Source of the DNA: Gyrodactylus bullatarudis
Taxonomy: Eukaryota > Platyhelminthes > Monogenea > Gyrodactylidea > Gyrodactylidae
DNA length: 64,000 nucleotides
NCBI GenBank assembly: GCA_012064415.1
Contig: SSNU01000228.1
Coordinates: 62,001-126,000, forward strand
Reading direction: 5' to 3'
Positions 49,801 to 58,800 of the stretch are shown here, one piece after another (position 1 is the first letter of the stretch; each line of letters opens with the position of its first letter). The notes beneath the pieces were generated by a model. The model did not search any database. It saw only the letters and a program-made list of their open reading frames with translations, and was not told the origin of the DNA. The translations under genes were made by a program, and so were the position numbers.

Positions 49801-52800
49801 TTAAAATCTTGAGTTTTTTGTAAAAAATAGTGAATTCCTGTCAACTAGCTTTATTTCAGCATTTTGTCATTCTTTCTTCCTTGATAAGAATAGCTGAAAG
49901 ATCACTAGGGATAGAGAATATTGGTAGAAATACATATATTATAATATAATTTTTGTTTTTTATTTTGATTGGTCTCTCATTATAAATCAATCTGATTTGA
50001 TAGAAATGCTTAGTCGAGAATTTCATAATGTTCAATGTTTTCCCTACAAACGATACAAGGGAATCCTATTTCCATGATTGTACTATGTGAATGCGGATAT
50101 AAATGAAGAATGAATCTCACAGTTCTTGCTTATTATAAATTTAATGAACTATCAAAGAAACAATTATTAATTATCCTTGTGACAATATTTGGAGTATTTC
50201 TCAGTATTTCAATAGTACTCTTGAATGGATTCATTATTCTAACTTTTAGTCTTGATAAGAGAACTAAAAGAGTACCCGGCAACATTTTCCTAACAAGGCT
50301 TATGTTAATATCAGACTTTTTCGTCGGACTGATTGGCCTGCCAGGATATATTATAAAATTGGAGTATGCTCTTAAATGGCCAATGCCAGTATGGACTTGT
50401 GATTTATGGGTTACACTAGACTGGATATTCAACAATGTATCACAACTAAGTACAGCTGTTGTTGCTATGGATCGGTTTATGGCTGTTAATATGGTTTTTT
50501 TCCATCGTAAACATATGAATAAAAGGAATCAAAACAAAGTTGTCTTGTTGGCTTGGGTTTTCACCTCAGTTCGCATACTTCTTATGGGTCCGCTGTGGGT
50601 CTACTCAACAGGTCATCGAAAACATCAATTCGGCATATCGCGTACATATAGTTTGAATGCAATTTTGAATGATAACTGCGACCATCCCCTTTTTAAGATA
50701 TGCTCTATGGCTATATTTTCCCGGACATTATCAGCATACATTCCAATATTTTTTCTATTATTATTCTATTTGACAATATTTCTCAAGATTTTAACGCTAA
50801 AACTAAACTACAAAGAACCAAAGAAGCGTATTATTCGCCAATCAAGCATAAACTTTGGAGAAATTCCCAAAATTAATATGCTGGTCAATGATGATAATAA
50901 ATTCGGGGATAAATGTAGAATGATACGATCAAATTCTGAACCCAAACTAATCAGTAGCCAATTAAATGATTTGGAAAACTCACAAAATTCTGATAAAATG
51001 ACTACAAGTATGTCAAATAATAAGTCTAAACTGTTCCATAAAAAATTTCGCCATGATAAAACCAGCTTTTCAACCTCAAGAGTATCAATTGTGGTTCGTC
51101 AGAGAAAAATTAAGAAGACTGTCCAGGTCCTCACAATCGTTGTTAGTCTTTATTTGGCTACAAATCTACCATGGCATTTCATAGCAAACAGCAGATGTTT
51201 AAACAAACTCGAGATAGCAGAAGTCGAAGATCCAACATTGGTTTTTGCATCCTTTCTCACCTATCTAAATGCCCTGTTGAATCCATTTTGTTACTCATTA
51301 ATGTATCAAAATTATCGTGTTGCCTTAGTGGATCGTTTTAAACATGTTTTTCTTTTGAAAAACATTTTTCAGCGTAAAAAAACTAAAAGGTGATAAACTC
51401 TCTTCACCCAATATTTAAAACTAACTTGCTATTTTTTTATGAATAAATTTTATTTTGTAAAAAAATTTCATCTTCAAATTTTACAAAGTAAACAAAAGTG
51501 AAAAATAGAATGAATCTTCAAAGTATGCTAAAAATTCTTCACTCGATTACAATCAGCCTTATTTTTTTTTTACAAAAACGCTCATATTTTCAACTGAAAT
51601 ATTGAAATATTAAGTTAATTTTAATGCCAATTGGTTTCTCTTTGATTGGTTTTTATTTCAATTTTTTGTCCCTGAACTTGAGTAATTTAAGAAAAAAAGA
51701 AAAATCGATTTTAGACAATTAACCTACTAGCAGAGTGTGGTCACTGGTAATTACTATATCCATATGAACTCTAACTTGATGGAGATTGTCTTCTCACACC
51801 TAGATGTTAGAAATTCGGATAAGCATGTGTCAATTCCATAAGAGAGTCAAATAATATTCAACTCACGGTGGCAGATGTAGACGCGTTTCGTCCTTATTAG
51901 GACACCATAGCCAGGATCTACATCTGGTGTCTACATCTGCCACCGTGAGTTGAATATTATTTGACTCTCTTATGGAATTGACATTTGCTTATCCGAATTT
52001 CTAACATCTAGGTGTGAGAAGACAATCTCCATCAAGTTAGAGTTCATATGGATATAGTAATTACCAGTGACCACACTCTGCTAGTAAAGCTAGTTGACAT
52101 GAAGATGAGAATTTCCTATTTTTACAAAAAACTCAATATTTTTATCCAGAAAGTCAGGAGAAATTTTGGATTCCACTATGAAATGAGCTGATTAATTTTG
52201 AAAACGGAAAAAATTCCCGAAAAAAATTTAATCTGAGCAAAATTTAGCCGTTTTTTGAATTTCAGAAATGTTTCAAATTTACACTTTTTCAACTTTCAAA
52301 TCCAAAATTTTTGTCGATTTCAAAGATTTGAAGCAGTTAAATATTGATATTCAGATCACAATAAGACGAAGATTTCGAATTCGCCTGCAAGAATTCACAG
52401 AAATTCGTCAAAACGGTAGGAAATCGAACCATTTAAATTTTTGAGGGAAAATGATCCAAAATACAGAGATTGAACTTTTTCTTGGAAAGAGTAATTTTCT
52501 CTCAAATTCTATGGCCAAATTCGAAACCTTCGTCTTATTTTGATCCTGAATAGCGATATTTAACTGCTTCAAATCTTTGAAATCGACAAAAAATTTGGAT
52601 TTGAAAGTTGAAAAAGTGGAAATTTGAAAAATTTCTGAAATTCAAAAAATGGCTTAATTTTGCTCAGATTAAATTTTTTTCGGGAATATTTTTGTTTTCA
52701 AAATTAATCAGCTCATTTCATAGTGGAATCCAAAATATAAATTTTCTCCTGACTTTCTGGATAAAAATATTGAGTTTTATGTAAAAATAGGAAATTCTCA

Positions 52801-55800
52801 TCTTCATGTCAATTAGGTTTAGGTTAATTGTCTAAAAACACTGTAATTTCTACATGTTCCTTATTTACAAAAATCGATTTTATTCTTGAGATACAGCTAG
52901 ATTGTTAACACGTGCCAAATAAAATATAACTTGGTTAGTTTCTTTTTTTCTAGCTCCCCTTCTACCAAGAACGAATATTCAATAGGTTTAAAAAAGCCGT
53001 AGAATTTTGAGCATTAACATTTTCATCATCCGATATTTTTAGATCGAAAATAAGGTTGTTCTAAGGACAATCGGAAATCATCATTTTAAAAATTACCTAT
53101 AATTAAACTTCCTATTGGCTCATAGTTGAAAAAGCTTTAAAGGGAAATTGATTTCCTTCAGCTTTTCAAACATATTAATAGATTATAAAATTCAATATAC
53201 TTGGTTTATTTTTCAAAAAAGCAAATAAATCTATACAACTGGCTTTTATGATGAATTAAATATATATCATTTTTCAATTTCAGGCTAAAATTCAACAGAC
53301 AGCTGACAAAATTTCAGCATATTTCATACCCACGATATGTTTAATTTCTTTGACAACACTCTCTGTCTGGCTTTTCATTGGGAAGTATCATCCAGAAGTG
53401 ATTCCAGGATTTAGTGTAAGCTGAATACATTATTCAATTTCTCGTGTTTATATCTGTCTCATTAGTAAAATAAATCGAATTGGCTCAAATATTTCCTGAC
53501 AGTGACTAAACTTCAGTTGATGGGAAATTCTGCTTTTATCATATTACTTGATGGTACCAATTCTTATTTACTTGACTTCCTCGATTATTAGTTTATTAGC
53601 CCTCGCCCTGGAAATGGGGTCTCTGCTGACCTCATTTGTATTGATTTTCCTATGACATTTTTGTCTTTTCCAGGGCGAGGGTATAGTATTTTTTTCTTTA
53701 ACTTATTGAATTTTAATGTGATTAGCTTTCTACATTATCGATCGTATTCTGTTTCCAGGATTCAAATTTCTCAAATGACACGTTAATATGATAATGATAA
53801 ATAGGAAAATTTGATACCTGTTTTCAATATTTCCAATATCAATCTTTTACTCTGAATCTTTCCATATTCCTCCAAACAAGAGATTCTTGTTAAAAGAGTA
53901 TTTCGTGTTTTTTATACTCAAACACGTAATCAATGATTACTAATCATCAAATTAAAATTAAAACCAGGAATTCTTACTTTGGGATGAGATCACACGAAAT
54001 ATCGTTAATTCTCATAGTGTTGATTTTATTCAATTGACTTAGAATGAAATCCTTGGATTTAAACATTGATAATATATACCTATGAATTCACCTCTAAAGA
54101 TATAGATACTTTGAGGGGAGAAAACACTATCTTCAATATGATTCTATTGATTATGATTATGGAACAGATGAGAAACTCGGAAGTATTCTTGATCAAACTT
54201 TCTATTTCTACATCTATGATTGTATATCTATCGTATTCCTTTTTATAAAGATCATATTTTTGAGAAGTTAGAATCTTCAAATACTCTACCTTACATCTGA
54301 CATTCAATATGATCAGATCCTTCTATTTTTTATCAGTAATCTTTTTCATGCAATCATCCGTATTATAACGTAAATCTAATTTTTGAGATCCCCAGGCAAA
54401 AGGAAAATTATTTTCAATTTTTTTTTTCAAGAAAAATTGTCGTAATTTGACTCGGTTAAGTGTTGAAAATGCATTCTACCTTGCGTTAAGTGTCCTCTCA
54501 ATAGCATGTCCATGTTCCCTTGGCTTGGCCACTCCAACTGCAGTTATGGTCAGTTCTGGAATTGGAGCCAAGAATGGCATATTAATTAAAGGAGGTGAAG
54601 CACTGGAAAATCTAAGAAAAGTTAGAAATTTATTTTTACCAACCATCTTTTCTGTATCTTTATCTATTCTTTTAAGATAAACATGATCATGTTCGATAAG
54701 ACTGGAACAATTACAGTTGGAAGACCAAAAGTTTGTCGAATTACCATGTTGAACCCAATCATTAACAATGCACCACTAGTATGTTCTTCAATATTTTTAT
54801 TTAAAAAACCCAATTTGTAATATTAACTACCAAGTTTAGTTTTTATGAGTTTAATAATCTTAAATTAAGATTATTACGTAGTTCACACGGTACATTTCTA
54901 AAAAGATCATCAGTATATAACTAGTTAGATATTAATCAACTATTAGAACTTGGCAGGTTGAAAGTTTCAAATTCATTTCTATTTTTTATTGAATTTTAAC
55001 AAAAGGGGCACTTTAATGAACTTTTATGAAAGACACATTCTCCGATGGGATTTTTTTCTATAACGGTCATGTAACTATTTGAGTTCTGAATTTTCTAAAC
55101 TGCTTATTTGTTTTTTTGGTAATTTTCTTCTTTTATTAGCCTGATATACTCTTACATACAAATCAAGTATAAATAGTTGAAAAAGTTCGATCAGAATAAA
55201 AAACTCTCACTTATTTAAATAAAAAAATTCGAAGCAGAATCGTCCATTTAGTTCTTATATTGTAAATTTTAAAAGGCTCAAATAATACTGAATCATATCT
55301 ACATATAAAATAGCATATACATTTTTCCAATATAAATACATTATCCTATAAGATTAAATGCATATAAACTAAAAAATTATGTGAAGAGATTCACTGACGG
55401 AGAGCATTCATATGATTTACACTTGAAGAAGAGATAATTCTGAAAAAGTACGTTAAATTATAACGATTTCAAACACACAAAAGTGAAACCTCAATGCTTT
55501 CAAAATCAATCAACTTGAGTCTCATTGTAAGAAAAATCTTTTACACAGTCATGATTTCCTCATTATAAAAGTTGATTGAAACTAGGATATAAATATCAGG
55601 TTTACAAATTCTCAAATGAAAATAACAAGCGTAATAACGAAAACCCAGACATGATTCAACGAAAAAATTCATTAGCGCATTCAATGCATCAATTTAACTG
55701 CGATACCCATTTTTTATGCATTAACAACAGTAACTGTAATTTTCACTCTTACCTGCAGATCTTAAATTTGAACTTCAAGAATCAACGTGATACCTTTAAA

Positions 55801-58800
55801 ATAAACATAAAAATATTGTCTAATAGGTATAATACCTTTTTTTAAGTAACACATGCTGTAATCTAAAATAAAATAAGAGGATGCCATTTTATTTCATAAA
55901 TACGGTTTTGATAAGAATATTAATTACAATTTGATACAATAAGTTGCAACGAATATTTTTAATTCTCTGTAATAATAGTAAAGGTTGATTTCAAAGATAC
56001 TGAATGGCATTTCCTCTCTGTTCTCCGATCACTGTTTGAGAATTTTTCATGAAAAAATAGCGCCCAACACAAAAACTTGTGATATAAGTTACAAAGAATC
56101 AGGAAATTAATAAACTATATAAGGCAAATTGTAAAATTGGTTTATCTGTTCAATTTATTGAATAAAGTGACTGAGAAATTCTCAGTGTAAATCTGAAGAC
56201 TTAAGGAAATCGGCAGACTCTTGAAGAATCTGGAAAACATTTATTTATTTGATATTTTACATCTGTACATATTTCGAATACAGTGGTCCCTCGACCTAGA
56301 GCCTCTAAAAGAGTATTTTTCATTTATAATTACAACAAAAACAGTAATCAATTATAACCAACATACCTAAAAGTAGCATCGTAATTTTTATTCGAAATGT
56401 AGAAATTATCTGAAGAGATTTAAAATTTTGACACGATAAAATTTGAATTGACAAATTCTTTCATTTATTCATGCTATTAACAACTTTAATAACTTTACAT
56501 GTTATTCACATAACTATGATTTGAACACTTTATAAATTTTAGTAGTAGAAATTAACCGAGGATGCCAATACTCATTGCACATTTCTCAGAGGTTATTATT
56601 TTCATTTATCTTTTAACTTTTATCATTATCAAAGAGACACTACTGATGAACTTTTGAGAAATGTGCATTTGGTGTTAATATATCTTTTTTTCAACTTTTC
56701 CAATCATAGTCTTATGTGGATCTTCGGACGTAAAGCTAATTGATATGAAGTTGGGAAACTACGATTTTTACAGAAATCTCGATTTTTTCATCAAGAATTC
56801 GAATGTGTTAAAGATTTTTTGGAATCCTACTCATGTTGCCCACCTTCACCATTCGAAGAAAAAAATTCTGAAAAAAATTAATTTTTATGAAAATATGCAT
56901 CAAATTCCCATTTGCCGCGTAAATCCCTTTTTTTCGAACTTTGAGCTGAAAATTTTTATTGATTTGAAAGTGGGACGCTGATCAAAAGAGGTTTTTTAAG
57001 ATCAATATTAGATAATAAGGGTGAATAGCACCGTCAAATTATCGACAGTTACCCCAACGATGCTAATTGTAGGTGTGATTGTTTTTAGTTAATAATTATA
57101 ATTATTAATTATGAATAAATGAATAAAAATAATTATGCCCTTTCTAAAGGCTCCAAGTCGATGGACAACTGTAATTTATATTTGATAGCGTAGATACTTT
57201 GGATGTGGAAGCATGAACACGCTAAATTTTAATCATTATTTCTATTCGTAGAGTCTATCGGTGAATCGACTTCTTTTACTAGTTGCAAGTGGAGAAAATG
57301 CAACCCAGCATCCTATTGGCAATGCAATATGTCGTTTGGTTAAAACTATTAGATCTGTTTATTCAAGGAAAATTCAGAATAAAAATCTGGCAATATTTGC
57401 ACAAGTTAGTCCATTTTTTCTTTCTCTATGACTTTCCGAATAGGATTCATCAGCCTGGGGGGTATCTTTGTTTATACTCTGTTGTTTCTTTGATGATAAT
57501 AAAACTTACTTAGATTAAATAATAACTTATTTTCAAATCCATAAAGTTAATCATGCAACTATATTATTTTTCATTATTGTGGAAAATAAATTGTTTGAAG
57601 TAATAGAAAAGTTGTGTAATCTATATTTTTAGGCGGTGTACGAGAATCGGTGAAAATTTACTTTTCTAAATATTCATTTTTCCATCTATCAAGTGATCAC
57701 TGATCATTATGAAAGAATACAATAGTTTTTAAAATATAATATTTGGTTCTCTTGATTTTGGTGCAATTTCATAGTCAGTTGACTAAAGTATCTAAAAGAC
57801 GACAAAAAATATGATCAATTATCATTGATCATTATAGTTTTTATTCCTCAGATTATACGAGGAGGAAGTGGACGAGTTTACGAATTTTTTTTATAATGAA
57901 AGCATATCTTCTGATCCACAGTGGCTGTAGTCCCGAGAATCCAGATTTGGATACAATGAGTGTAAAAAACGATATTGAAATCTTTCGATATCCAAGGATT
58001 TATATCGTATAGAAGAGTAAATAAATAATCTAAATGACTTAGAACTAAGCATTTATAAGCTTTAAGTTTAAGTGCTATAGTTTTGAGAATTTTTTAATAG
58101 TTTTTAAAAAGTACAAGATCTTTTTAAAGTTTGAATAGGGGTTAATTTTTAATTTTGAATCAATATTGAAACCCAGATCAAAAGTAATGGTGATAATTTC
58201 CCCAGTAAGTAAAAGCAATTCAAGGAGGATTGCAGGGAGACCCAATGGGAGCATTATCTTGCATTTATCTCGATTTAGACAGAGCCCCATGGACTCGAGT
58301 GAATCTTTCAGAGAGTAAAAGTAGTGATCAATTTTTAAAACATCAAGAGAGTTTCTCACCTTGAAGACGAATTTGATATCGTCTGCAGATTTAAAAAGAG
58401 CACCCTCTGTACTCTCTGGGAGCTAAATATCAGCGAAGCAAAGATTAAAGAGAAGTGGCCCTTGCTGAACATCCGAGTCAACGGGTTCTATATTACTGGA
58501 GAAGAAGTCATATTATGCAACATATTGGCTTCTATTGGCCAATAGGTTAAGGGTTAAGTTAATTATATGACAGCTGTTTAAGTTTTTTCATGATTAAAAT
58601 ACTTATTTAGGACCATTTTTAGGTAATGATTTGTATTCAATAGAATTTGGTGAAGTCAAAAATTTAAAATTATGGCTTATATATGAAAAAATAAGTTTAC
58701 TATTTTTAATTCTTCTGTTGATTAATGATATTTTGAATTGATTCGGAAAATTAACTTGATTCAAATTCTAGCAAATACAAGAAGAGTACCTGAATAGTCC

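Noticed and set aside
55576..55845. Asn/His-rich open frame
   Set aside because: No start context, domain or splice support; inside an ATP7 intron whose flanking exons join in phase.
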